Origin: Allolobophora icterica
Lineage: Eukaryota > Annelida > Clitellata > Crassiclitellata > Lumbricidae
Reading direction: 5' to 3'
DNA: 64,000 bases
Assembly: GCA_963556255.1 (NCBI GenBank)
Contig: OY744616.1
Coordinates: 13,733,272 to 13,797,271 of the forward strand
The notes beneath the pieces are model-generated. The model ran no database searches, was not told the origin of the DNA, and saw only the letters and a list, made by a program, of their open reading frames with translations. The translations under genes were made by a program, and so were the position numbers. Shown one piece after another: positions 11,342 through 24,453 of this stretch (position 1 is its first letter; every line of letters begins with the position of its first letter).

Positions 11342-13058
11342 AGTAAGTCTTTCGGCCGGCCGGTAGGACGGGTGGTCGCACTGACGACGTAAAAGGCGAC
11401 GACTGCGGATTGCGGCCGGCATGCCCTCAACCGCAGCATACCACGCATTGCAGCAGCATTTTGACGAATTTTTACAGCAAAATCCGCGCCGATTTAACTA
11501 TTTCACGATTACCGTGGTTAAATCTGTGCATTTCTCGTGCGTAACTATGTGTCTGAGACAACAGGTTTAAAAACTCGTCGACTGTAGTAAGTAAGCGAGT
11601 TTGCCCCAGTTGCTCTCAAAGTTCTCTAAATACAACAATCGAAAGTACCGTAAATCTAAAAATCTCGGCGACAATCCTCTTCAATATATTCAACAGTTTT
11701 ATTTGTTGTCTGTTGACACAATATTGTCTACAGTGATGTAACCATTGTCTGCTAAAGAAAATGTCCACTAGTCAAGGTTAGCCGGTGCACAAGTAATGGT
11801 TGAAACGGAAAAGCTGATCACAACAATTTTTTGACACTCTGATAGTGGTATTTAAATGTATTACTGCATAATGTTAACACATCAGTGGAAATGTGACTGA
11901 TTGATGTAACCAAGTGAAAACAATTTTCTAACAAGCGTTCAAATCCTGAAAACTAGTAAGGACTATTTGGTCAATATCCTGAATAGTATTCGAGAAAATA
12001 TCCTGAAAAGCTAGATTTTCACAGATAATTTTAACTTAGAAAATACATTTTGAGGATGTGGCGGAAATTGTATTTCACGGATTAGGGTTTCATGGATTCG
12101 TTATGCACCCACTAATGCCGCAGTGGAGAATACTGGAAGGATAGGATGTTGGGGATCAGTAATGAATGAATTTATACAATTGATGAAGATAGGTTTTTGT
12201 TAATTACTACTCATCCTCACCACTTAAGCAGCAAAGTCCTCCAACCCGATGACCATGCTTCTTACGAGTAGTCTTGGGTGATCTTCATTGCCGGGTAGAC
12301 CATGGAGTAGTTTTTTGCTGTTGGTCCTGTATAGACTTGACAGTGCATTACAATGTCGATAGAATTGTGTAATACCGTAAATGAATATTTACCTTATTAA
12401 GCCTTACCTTGACTTCAGTGTGTTGCTGACAATGCTTAGAAAGCCATGGCCTGAAGGTACAGAATTTAACTATATTGTCTGCAGTAGGTACTTGGAAACC
12501 GAGGTAACTTAATCGGGTCTAATTTAACCAGGTTTATTGACATTTTATCAAGGTATCTCTTCAGAAGGGATCCCAACCTACTAACAACAAAAGAGGACAA
12601 TTTTAACTGTTAAAAAGTCAGCTTTGGCGCCACAAGGCTCAGGCTTGGAGGAGAGTAGATTATCCAATGACAGGAAAGACACATGATCAACCCATTCATT
12701 TGGGCAAAAATCACTGACAGGTTCACACAGGTCCTATAAATAATTAACTGCCACACCATCCGACATTTCCAATTAGTCTCTGATTGCATATTGAGCCTCG
12801 CATTACCATGGAAAAGAACTCCAGATTAAAGAGGGGTGACTCGTTCAGGATTGTTACATAAATTCTACATTAAATTCGATGTAACCATATCTTGAAATTA
12901 TATCAGTGCAGCCGTGTAAGTTGTTTTGTTAGAGCTCTGTGTTATGGTGAAGTTCCCTTAATAAGTTTTATTTCGTTACTTCCAGCGTTTCAACTGTAGC
13001 TGAATTAACTGTAGGCCACGAAAAGTGACTGAGGATCAAAGACTGGACAGCAACAACG

Positions 13059-14353
13059 ATGTTTCATCTTGTGAGTCCACAGCAAGAGTTTGTTCCTGAA
13101 AGACAGGAACAGGTGCTGGTTCCAATGGCCAACGTTATTGCATTTCAAGAAGGCGTTCAAGGCAAGTAGTGGATAGCAGGAATGTTTTTGGCTAGTCAGT
13201 CTTCTGTTTGACACTTTTGTGCCAAAGTGTTTCAGCCTTAGACCATTGTTTAAGGGAAAGCGTTGTGTGTGAAATTGAGTACATTGGAACCTTCTTATAA
13301 GACACATTATTATTACAATAATTCTGATATAATGTGGTCAAGGACTGTTTTACAAATTTAATTTGGTTTTAGAATATGACTATTTAAATGCAGCCTCATT
13401 ATACTATATGGTGGTAGGCCGGGTTGGTATGAGCTAGCATTATAAATAGGTTCCATTCTTTGTTCACTTTTGTTTAGGTTTTTGGAATTTACAATGACAT
13501 CATGCCATCGTCATCTTCAGCATCATTATCAATTAGTTTCTGATACCAGCCATATGGTGACTATAGGTGCGAATAAATTATCTCCTTGCCTTTGACTTAT
13601 TTGTCAAGTTGAGCAATATATTGATCATTCATTTTTAAATGATTGTAAGTCCCTGAACTGGGAATTATACTATGCATTGTAATAATTAGCTAAATGTTTC
13701 AACTTAACCTTTTGCGATGTTTGAAATTCGCAGTTCGGCAGGGCTATGCGTATGGAAATGGAGAAGCCGCTGAAGTGAAGGCACCATTCAACACAACGGT
13801 TGTTTACTCGACCCCACAGGAATCTCCGATTGAATATCGGGATTTTGCTTCGCAGGGTCAGAACTTTGAAACTGGACAGACTGTCTATGGGAATGCGGAA
13901 GGCTACACGAACGTGTCTGGTAGGAAAAAGGGATTTTGGAATGATAGTTTAGGTTCCTTGTAGGAATTGTTTCCAGCTTTTGATCTAATGTTCTCGTGCG
14001 TGTACTTCAGCCAAAATCATGTCTCTGAGGAAGACTAGTACGAAAATATGATTTGTAAAAGGTGGATTGTTACCTTATTTTGCGAGTCGGGCTTTGGTTT
14101 TGGTGGCTGATATACTGAGACAAAACTACATTGAATTAGTCATTCCTTCAGTCACAGTTATGTGTTTTTTGAGTTGACCATAGTTTATTACATTTTCCGT
14201 ATTACAGCAAAATTTTTGCATGCCTTCAGAAGCATGCCACAAGTTTCGGTAGAAAACACAATATATTACTGATATAATAGCTAGTTGACTCTAGGGATTT
14301 TCCACATCCTTTTAAGGTATTTTGCTTTTTAGTATACCTCAAACAGTTTACGC

Positions 14354-14411
<58 letters not shown>

Positions 14412-17400
14412 TGATGTGTGCACTAATTTCTATCTGATTTTTGCAGTACAAAAAAAATTTATTATTTAACAGCATCTGTAAACTATGAATATGTTACTGC
14501 CTGTCTCAGAACTGTGAATCTTACACATTACTTACATTAGTTTCTCCATTTGTTTTGCTCTGTGCTTGGTATATAATTCGCGTACTTCCTAAATACTGTA
14601 ATTGGTGAATTTAAGGTGGTATATGTGAAGCTTTATAGTTAACTTGCCATTACAGGAATGCAGCAGTCAACACCGAACAGCGATCAGCTGCGCTCAACAC
14701 TCAAGCGTCAGCTGGAATATTACTTCTCGTCGTAAGCTTATCTTCCGTGAACTTAAAATAAATTTTTCACCCAGTCTGTCTTTTTGCCTGTGTATCTTCC
14801 TCGGTCTACTATCTCCTGTCTGTCTGTGCTGCACGGTGTTACATGATTACACGATTACACAGATTATGGTTGGATGGGACAGTCAATTTAAAGTGAAGCA
14901 AACATGGGATTTAAATTAAGGGCCACTAAAAAGATGTCTTCTTATGGTATATGTAAATGCTGAATTTCGTCACATTATACACTTATCTTCATTTCTGGAG
15001 ATGAGTATATACCTGCCAGGGAAGAAATTTGGTTCGAGGTTTCTGTTCCACCTGCACCCCCTAGCGAACTCAGCTATGATGAGTACACTGACTGTACACT
15101 GTCGGTGAGAAGATGAGATGGCGAGGGAGAGTTCTGGTCACCACCCTCATATGCCGAGGCCAAGAAAATGAAGTCGCTAACACTTCATACCCATGGCTGC
15201 CTCAGGGCTAGCTTAAGGGACTGCTCTTCTCTTCATTTCTGGAACTTGTTTGCAGTGGGTTTTTGGTTCTGATTATATATGTGTATAACGCTGTTGTCAA
15301 TTTGGACAAGGCATCAGTCAATCTTATCGTAGGCCATACCAAAGGACCAAGTGGGGAGGGTATAACGAGAGACTAGTGCTTGAAAGTAGCCAGGAGTGCT
15401 AACAATATAATATTGAGGTGAGTAATAAAGGTGACGGTGAGTAAAATATTGATAATTACAATGTTGAGAATGATGTTGAGGCTGATGACAACATTACTGA
15501 CGGTGGTGATGATGAATTTTGTAGCGAGAATCTGGCGAACGACACTTATCTGCTGTCCCAGATGGATGCTGAGCAGTACGTTCCAATTTCAACCATCGCT
15601 CGATTCAACAAGGTCAAAAATCTGACGAATAACCTTGACCTCGTTGTTGAGGTCCTTCGAGGTGAGGCCCTTGATGGCATGCATGCAGGACAAGTTATTA
15701 TGTCATTAGTAAGGCTAAACATCTATTTACAATTATACCTTTATTGTATTAATATTAGTAATTACCGGGACTGAAAACTTCTGTGGAACACGGTTTAAGT
15801 ATCTGTTGCGGTAAATTTTGTTGCTAACCTCTAGCTGTTGTTCATCGTAAAACTGGGATTATATTTAGGGTTTTATTAGAATTAATGTTTATGATTACAT
15901 TTAGAATTTTATTTTAGATCAGTGGGATGGTGTGTCTGTCCTCAATACTGTTTACTGTGAACGGAAGTTTGTTGTAAATTTTCAAATGATTCATGAATGT
16001 ATGTGAAACGTTTGCTGATGCGGTTTATGACTCGATTGCTCAGTTGTCTAGCTTACTTGATTTTCTGTTTTCTGAAGAGTCATTATATGTTCAAGTCAAC
16101 GAAACAGGCGATAGGGTGCGACCTGTGCAGAAGCAGCGCTGTGTGGTGATACTACGAGAGGTTCCAGAAAGCACACCTGTTGAGGTAAATTATGTTGCTA
16201 ACCTTGAGATATTCAGCAGTGCAGAATGAGATGGTGTGGCAGCCACAAGCCTGTGAAATACTGTAAGCAAGGCAGAAGTTTTTAGGGTGTGGTTTGTATT
16301 TTGTTTTGATTTGGGTTGTACTGTAACTTGTTATATGGTTGTCATGATCTGTTGTGGTATGAATCAAACTGCTGTTGGAATTTCAGGTGTAAAAGGCATA
16401 TGTAATTATGAATTACACTTTGTTGTAACAATACAGCTCACTGTGATTTGCTGTTTTACACTAAAGCAATTCCACTGAAAATTGATTACCCATTGTTGTT
16501 TTGGCTTCCTTAATGTTATATTGTAAATGACGTGAATTATTGTTCTAACAGGCATTAACATACTGTTGAAGTTTTCTCTGCCACTGTTAACCGATGATCG
16601 AGGATTCTTGTCATAAATTAATAGTATCTTAATAAGTGTATTAATAGTGTATTAATTCTGTTTATCTTGATTGTTTAGTATTGTGTTTTAACTAAAACTT
16701 CTTGAAATATTACTATACAATTGCTTGATTAAATTATTTTGTAGGAAGTCGAGAAGCTCTTCAGTGGACAGAACTGTCCGCCTTTTATCAATTGTGAATT
16801 TGCGCACAATAACAACTGGTATATTACCTTCGAAACTGAAGAGCATGCTCACCGAGCATACCAGTACCTTCGAGAGGAAGTGGTAACTTTCCTCGGCAGG
16901 CCCATAATGGTAAGCTGAAGAAATTGTTCTTTGTCAACAAGCATTTCTTTTTAGGAATATTCTTATCTGGTAACTGATAAAGAACCATTATTTTTGTTAG
17001 GTAACATATGGTGAAGAAATTATGTAGCCATTATGGCCACTTGTCTCTTCCTCTTTTGCCTTTCTTAAAACTTGCTTTTTCTCTTGGGGTCTCTCGCACT
17101 GGGAGCGATTCGGAATGATTCTCACGCTTGAATTGCTTTATAAAATCCAAATACAATACAGTACAGTGTACTAGTTTAGTTTCCCATATATATAGATCCT
17201 CTATTGTTTACTAAGGGATAATTCTATGTTTCTAAACATTTCTCTGCACAGTGACCTTCTCAAGGGTGGCTTAAATGATCACGGTGGGTGCTACACCAGT
17301 TGGCCACCATAGCACAGGTTATATATGTTGTCATCGTAGGCTGGATCGATATTTTGACTGAGGTGTAGACCTGACAGCTACAGTCCATCAACTGAAAACA

Positions 17401-20400
17401 TTTACTTTATGTAGATTTCAGGTAAGGACATTCAGGATTATAACCGATTTTTTCCAGAAATAATCTAAAATGAGTATGGTAGTACTGCTTGGGATTATTC
17501 CTGGAAAATATTAGCTGAAAATTTGTATAATTTAAAAATGTGTTTTCAATCATGTACCTTGCCTGGTGAACAGCTCGTTGCTGTGATTTTAGGCTCGGAT
17601 CAAAGCGAAGCAAATGGTGCGAAGTTCTCAACCAGCGGCGCCAAAGACTGCATCGGCACCACAGCCTGTACCAGTGCCGCAGTCGGCGCCTGTGCCACAA
17701 CCAGTACCAGCACCTACCAGTGCGCCACCTGCTGAGTACAATGCTAAGGTCTATCAGCCTCAGCCGAAGATGACTTTCGCTCCAGAACAGAATTTCTCGT
17801 TCGTTAGCCCAGCACAAGTACAGCCTGTAAGTGCATCTGATTTTTTTGAATGTCTAATTACTCTATTATTATCATTGCTTCGTCATTTATAAAATTGCAT
17901 CACTATCTACTGACAAAGGATTAGTTGATGGTGCTACTTTAACGACGAGCTGCACTGTTTTTCCCAGTCGCTGTTGGTACACTCTTGTTGTTAAAGTGTT
18001 AAAGAAGGCTCGCACCCATTCTTACAAGGATGGCACTCGACCATTCGGTTGTCTTGTTGCAATTAACGTGAGAATGAGAGCAACAAAGGATTAACTCGTT
18101 TGTTTGACAGTAGCACACCTGTTGACATTCTTACTGAATTTTCCACTGCACTTCTGTATTGCTCTGAGTCATCAGTCAGTGAGCTCTCCGACAGATATGC
18201 AAAAGATCTTCAAAATGCTACAACACTTTACATGAAAAATTGTGGTTTGGGCCTGGCTATAGCATTGTGGTAAAAGTTTCCAAAACAAATGGGGTTAGAG
18301 TGATATTTTCCCAATTGAGCCTCCTATTGAATTTTTATACTCCTTGTCAGATGTTTGCTTTGCAATACCATGCCAGCTATCTGATTAAAAATAATCAAAA
18401 TATAAATACTAAGTACACTGTAGTACAGATTTTTGGCTTCTTCATGGAGTCAGATATCTGAATTCATGCATCGAGCATGGATGAGTTTAACATTGATTGC
18501 TTTAGCAGTCATCCAGTGTGTCACCACACTTTGTTTCATTATATTATTTTTGTTGTGTTTTGCTGAGACAGAACTACCAGTTCTATCCATCTACAGCTCA
18601 AGCAATCCCCACTGCACTGTGGTCTCCTGTTGGCCCGGGGCCAATCGTTACCTACGATATGCCTATTAACGTGAGTCTAACAATTTATTTTGAATCAGAT
18701 TGCCGATACTTTCTGGACATGGATCATAACATTAGGTTCTTCCTAGAGTCAACCACCTGGTTTTTGTAGACCTATTTAAAAATCGTTACATATATTTAAG
18801 GAGACTTCTTTCGTGTTGTTGTTTTTTTATAAAAGAGTAATATTATGCTCAGATCAAATCGTGAAATGTTTAAAGGATTGTGCCATATAGCGATCTTACT
18901 TGTGCTTCAGGTCATTGGAAACTTTCAGCATCAGATTACTCCATTTGACTTATCCGTTGGAGCAGCTGGAAGAATCGCTTTTCAAGACATGAAAGCTCGG
19001 TATGTAAAAATATCTGCCCAATAAAGAATACATTTGAGATGCAGTGAGACAGCTTGGCAGCTGTTTAATAAATGTTGCTTAACTCCACAACCAACCCATC
19101 CATGTTGCACGATATTAGCTGGAATTCAAAGAATGGAAGACTGAGTGAGCGCCAGGTGACATGGTATTCATGGATGGTTCATCAACCCAAGTATCAGCTA
19201 GGTTCTGCATTGCTTAATTTCAATGTGTTGCTACAGTGCCAGACTCCCAAAGTGTTTCTTTTTTGACAAATCTCAGACAAGTGATGTGATATGTACCTTT
19301 ATTGCTTTGTATTTCTTTAAACAGAACATTTCAGTTAGAAATATGAAGTTGTCACATCCTATGTTTATGTCCTTGTTGTGTTACTAGTGTAGCTTTCTCA
19401 TTGGTAAAGAATTTAATACTTTATCCGTGGCACGCGATATGCTTGTCACTTATCTAATCTAAAGACTTCTCTGTAGCTCCTTTATCTTAACTTACAAGGC
19501 ATCAGTTGGTGTTGGTTTGACCCTCTGATTTTGAGTGGCGCTATATAAATTCTTGATTACAGTTACAATTACAATGGTTGCTTCAAGTGAGATCTTAGTC
19601 AAGAATCACAGTGCGTTGAGCAGACTAGTGTAAAGCATACGAGAATGTGGATCTCAAATTTGATTCAGTTTCAGTGCATTGTAATGCAGCCTCTTTGTAA
19701 TAGCATAGTTTATCTACATTAGGTTACAATGATTCTTTGTAGCAACCTTCATGCCATCCAGTTAGAAGCACTGCAGCACGGCACACCAGTGTACCACCAC
19801 GCCACACCCTTTCACCGGAACAGCCTAGATGGCCTACGGATTCTAGAACCTGCAGGTCATTACGCGCTGGCCATGGATCGGGTGCAGTCAGACAGAGAAC
19901 CAATCAGTTCGTTCAACAAGCAATCTCAGATGCACAAGAATGAGTATTACAACAGTCAAGTCCGAGTTGCATCCTCGTCCGCTCCGGCTCATGCGGAACT
20001 GTCGTCGGAGACAACACCCGCTAGTCATCAGGCGCCTTCGGGCGGAGCTGTTCCGCCACACAGTGGTGCCAACACCCACCAGAGAACGCCTGCGCCAGAG
20101 CAGCGCAACATACATGCGCTGGCAGGTTCTCTGGAGAGCCTGACAGCGCACGATGTGTCGAAAAGTCAGCCAGCAACATCTATGAACGCCAGGATGAGTG
20201 ATCCGGAACATGGCACCAGCGCAGATTATGCCTTACCACCGCGCCAGTTTTCAAACACTTCCAGGTAATTGAATTGAATTTGAATTGAATTTGAATTGAA
20301 AATAATTTGTTTATTGCACAAAACAAGTATTACAGTTACAATCAGGTATCAGCAAATACTGTGCAACAGGAGCCTGGAAAAGCTAATAGCTTATACTAAC

Positions 20401-23400
20401 TTAACAATACATGTGTTTGTTACTTAATTAGTACTTAAATCATAATAATAATAATAATAATAATATGGATGCATTGTAATTATGCAGTATGGACTAGTTA
20501 ATGTAAAGTCATGAGGGGACATGGCCTATGCTACAGCGTGTATGCCAGGCTAGGCATAAAGAGGGATAATGCTGAAAACTCAATATTTAGCATTACACTG
20601 CAGTTCTTGCACGGCGCATTAACAGTAAGGCTACAAGGGCTGCAAACTAACATATCAAGAAAAAATAACAGGGCCTCTAGGGAGTGTCTCTTGAGTGGAT
20701 GCTAGACAAATTTGCCAGTGCCAAATTTGCCAAAATTGTTACAATGTTGGATCGTTTACACGCTTCCAGTTTACGTGCCATTCTGCTTAATGCAGCGTCA
20801 TGATATGTCCCAAAAGCTATTAATTTAGCATGTTTTGAATGTATAATATAATATAATAGTAATATAATATAATAGTAATATAATAATAATATTTGCATTC
20901 CAGCTGTTTTGTGTGTGATTTGTAGACAAAAGGGAGTTAGCGGTTACAGGGGTCGTAGAGGAGGTGGCCGAATGAATGACAGGGATGACTCTGGAAAGGT
21001 GCGACTTATCACATACTGCATTTTTTCTGGTCATTGTTGTTTCACGGGCTGCTTCTAATTGACATGAACTGTTGTCCAGTTTAGAAATATTCATTATTTG
21101 TTTTCATTTCTTAAAGTTGTCCTAAACTCACATTGTCAGTGGAAAGGTCAGAGGGTGAAGAGGCAGACTGGTTGCTGCCTTCTTGTTCCAAGGCTAGGAA
21201 AACTAATGTCTTTAAATTTGATACCCCCACAGCTACCTTAATCTAACGACAAGAGGGATTAGTTTTCTATGCGTTTTAATACACATTCGTCATTAAAGGG
21301 TTAGTCCTTTAACGATGAGAAATATTGTTTTCTCAGTAGCTTTTAGTACACCCTTGTCTAAATTGCTAAGGGACTACTTCTGTGTGGTGTTTATATACAA
21401 GGAGAAGTTTTGTGAAAACAAAAGTCTGTTCTAATCCAGAAACATATGTAGCGCTGTTATCAACTGGTAGTCCTTTGTAAGCAAAATCAGACTCCAAAGT
21501 CACAGTCTATGGGATGAGCCACGAAGTCAAGAAACTGGTTGATACGGTTAATGTAACTGTTGGTTTTTTTTCATGGTGTTCAAAGCCACTGAGAGTCGGT
21601 TGTGTAAAATTGAAATTGTTTCTTTGAATTTAGAGATACAATGTCGGATCAGGTGGAAACATGAGGGACAAAGGACGTTCTTCTCCTTCTGCCAAATTCA
21701 ATTTGGAAACTTCGTCGTTTCCACCTCTCCAGCCATCTGCTGTAAGTCAGTTTAGATTTGTTTTGTTTTGAAAGTTGTTGGCGCACCCTGACTGAATGCT
21801 AAGTTTTTTGTTTTGTTTGCTTTTTGTAATATTTTACTGTTGCTGAAGTCTTTTAGATTATATCCTAATACAAATTATCAGCATTTCTTGTTAAAAATAC
21901 GGATACATATATAATTAATTGTACATAACTTTGGTAATTTTTAGATTTGAAATATTTTGTAATTTTGATATTGTAATTAGGAAAGTAATCTTGATTTTCA
22001 AGAAGAAAATGGTCACAGACAGTAATAAACAATGAATGTAAAAGATACCAGAACAACTGGCTTAATGATGCAGTACCACTGTTTCTTTGCATTTGCTAAT
22101 TGAAACTTACCTCCGACTACTTCGAATGACATTACTTTACATTAATTTACATTGCATTAGCTTGGGTTTAGTACATTGACTTGTATTCTGTCTTATGCCT
22201 TGGAGAAATGTACTACACGCATAGAAATACTTGCTACTGTGACCATCATCGATTGATGCTGTGTGGCTTATGATATCGGTGCAATAGGAGTTTCCATAGA
22301 TTATATTAGACGTTGATAGAGGTATACATTCATATGTGGACATGTGTATCAAAGTTGTTGTTTTTTTTAAATTTAGGTTGTAACCAGTGTTGCTGAGGCA
22401 ACAGTTGCCCCTGGCAACACTCAGGATGCAACTACAGAAACGGTTCGTGTCTCGTCTTCATCACCTTCAGCAAATCTTCACGGTTCAGTGCAGAATAATC
22501 GGGAATGGGTCAGTCCGAGCAGACCTCCAACAATGTCAGAAAAGTTGGTGTTTTCTATTTCTTAGATTAAACAAAAGAATTGTTTCGAATGAGTTGACAA
22601 TCATGCCTGTTTTTGTCAGCAGATGTCGGTTTTATGGTTGGGTCTTTTCGTATTAGTGTATTCTTGCAACCAGTAAGAACTGTTAAGACTTTCTTATGGC
22701 TCTGGGGGATGAACTGATGCAAACTGGCTTGGTGGAACAGCAAGAGATTTGGACTGGGAAGTACTGAGGGCAGCAAGTGACATGTTAACTTGGGAACTGC
22801 AGTTTTTGGTTGTTGAGTAAGTGTTTGATACTGTTAAAACCTACTGCATGAGGAAGAAGAAGAGCAGTCCCTTAAGCTAGCTTTGGGGCAGTCGTGGGTA
22901 TGAATTGTAAGCGACTTCATTTCCTTAGGTCGGCATTTAAGGGCAGGTGGCCAATTCTCTCCCTCACCATCTCATCTTCCCACTGACAGTGTACTCATTA
23001 TAGCTGAGTTCGCTAGGGTGCAGGTGGAGCAGAAATCTTGAACCTGCCCTTGTGTGGATTTGAACCCCCACCTCTCGATTGACAGTCCAGCATGCTAACC
23101 ACTACACTATCACTCACCCCATGATGAAAGGTAGGGTAAATGACGAATTTTTCATGGCCTTTTTCTGCTCATTCACAGGTTTAGCAAGGCAGTCATTGGT
23201 TGTGGTTGAGAAGTTGTGAATTGTTTTTGATTAGTGTTCATCCACATCCTTCATGTGTTCTTTTTACGAGAATATTGATTCGTCTATATTCTATGAGTTG
23301 TTATGAGACTTTCCAACATTGCTGTGTTTATACTGTGTATTTAGAAGCTGCAAATCAACCAGTCCAATGTCGCTAACGTCATCTATGCACAACGCTAATT

Positions 23401-23759
23401 CGCAGATTGGATCTGCGCAGCCTGTGGTAATTGATTTCTCATGAAGTTTAATATTAGTTTATGTAAAGACACACTTAATCATAACATGCTTAACTTAATG
23501 TAAATGTTTTTCGATATATCTTTACTTATGCCGTGTTTGTCTGTCAACAAGGACTAACATTTTTCATATTGACAGAAGTGATTAGGAACATCTGTTATAT
23601 TTAACGCTTTAACGTCTAGCTGCATTGGTTTACAAGTTGCTTTTAGTACACTCTCGTCGTTAAAGTGTTAAGTTGTGCAGTTGGTAATTTGTCACTTTCT
23701 CATACCAGTATTCAAACTGTTAATATGGTAAACCAGTAAAATTCAAAGAATTATGATTG

Positions 23760-23815
<56 letters not shown>

Positions 23816-24453
23816 TGCGACAATTTCTACAGCGTCGTAATGCAGCACATGCCGTTACAAGGACGCTTAACAACCTAACATCTAGTCAGGATAAGCAATT
23901 TTAAAGAAATGGGTTTTGAGTCTTGTCTTTATAAGACTCATGATGAGGTGAAGGCAAGACAATGACCAGTGTGGCTGACAGATTAGAATTGTGATTGCAG
24001 GACTCCTACCAGCATCAGCCGACAAAGCTGAGTTATGCGCAGATCATTCAGCGCGGTAAAGATCAGTCAGGCGAACATCTCGATGACCCAAGACCCGAAG
24101 TTCAGCTAGACAGCAGAGCACTGTCCTCTGGTAGCGTCGGGGGTGTTGGCAATTCAGCAAACTCGTCACCTAACACACACCAAGCTTCCTCGTCACCGAC
24201 TTCGTTTTCGGGCGAGAATTCTATTCCTCCGCGTGGCGGTGGAGCGGGAGGAGGTCGATATCCACGAGGGGGAGGACGGGGTCGGGGAGGACGGGACAGT
24301 CGCAACAGCAACACGAACAAAAACTTTCATGGGTCGGATCATCCGAACGACCGCGCCAAGGACCGCTACCGGAGCAACTACTCCGAACCGTCTGGAAAAC
24401 GCTGGGCCAGCGACCAGATGCCCTCGTCGGATATCGTCAGACTGGACAAGTGA
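13059..24453 (+). CDS. LARP4: LARP4-type La-related protein (complete, 15 coding exons)
   Basis: Exons: 13059-13161, 13734-13919, 14656-14731, 15525-15661, 16078-16184, 16745-16909, 17593-17826, 18572-18670, 18911-18999, 19743-20264, 20926-20998, 21634-21741, 22377-22543, 23345-23426, 24001-24453. They total 2601 nt (866 aa), and all phases agree. Domains: a PAM2-like motif at residues 4-13 ([10 protein letters not shown]); a La motif from about 106 ([14 protein letters not shown]); an RRM at about 187-262 ([21 protein letters not shown]); a Pro/Ala/Val/Gln-rich linker; a [12 protein letters not shown] block; [10 protein letters not shown]; and a glycine-arginine (RGG) C-terminus. Known family role: cytoplasmic LARP4 binds poly(A) and poly(A)-binding protein and stabilises mRNAs. 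The first coding intron uses a GC donor. The vertebrate LARP4/LARP4B pair probably corresponds to this single gene (inference). Confidence 0.95.
14355..14410. repeat. (TTA)n microsatellite
   Basis: An uninterrupted run of about 18 TTA triplets lies in the LARP4 intron before the exon at 14656. Confidence 0.95.
15023..15232 (+). mobile_element. Fragment of a second tRNA-derived SINE family
   Basis: It matches, as reverse complement, the body of the longer copies at 22853-23118 and 32875-33152. Shared blocks include CCCTAGCGAACTCAGCTATG, AAATGAAGTCGCTAACACTTCAT and AGCTTAAGGGACTGCTCTTC. The tRNA head is missing. Confidence 0.8.
17937..18003. mobile_element. Short palindromic MITE, CTTTAACGACGAG family
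   Basis: The element of about 67 bp starts with CTTTAACGACGAGCTGCA and ends with the near-inverted CTCTTGTTGTTAAAGTGTTAA. Related copies lie at 21242-21303, 21305-21370, 23601-23671, 30871-30939 and 54198-54272. Confidence 0.75.
21242..21370. mobile_element. Two adjacent short MITEs, CTTTAACGACGAG family
   Basis: Two degenerate copies lie head to tail: CTAACGACAAGAGGGATTAG...TCGTCATTAAAGGGTTAG at 21242-21303, and CTTTAACGATGAGAAAT...TTTTAGTACACCCTTGTCTAAATT at 21307-21370. They lie in a LARP4 intron. Confidence 0.65.
22853..23118 (-). mobile_element. tRNA-derived SINE, second family, near full length
   Basis: On the minus strand the head reads GTGTAGTGGTTAGCATGCTGG (A-box region) and GGGGTTCAAATCC (B box). 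This resembles a tRNA-Asp/Glu type promoter. The body follows with AGCGAACTCAGCTATAATGAG and AATGAAGTCGCTTACAATTCAT, and ends near 22853. It is in a LARP4 intron. Confidence 0.85.
23601..23671. mobile_element. Short palindromic MITE with TTAA ends
   Basis: This is a 71-bp copy running TTAACGCTTTAACGTCTAG...TTTTAGTACACTCTCGTCGTTAAAGTGTTAA. The ends are inverted repeats that begin and finish with TTAA. The copy at 30871-30939 is its reverse complement. Confidence 0.8.
23755..23815. repeat. (GAT)n microsatellite
   Basis: About 18 GAT triplets with one interruption lie in the LARP4 intron before the last exon. Confidence 0.95.

Noticed and set aside
19888..20211. 107-codon minus-strand frame, and similar antisense frames at 24102-24320
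   Set aside because: They are antisense shadows of LARP4 coding exons with biased composition.
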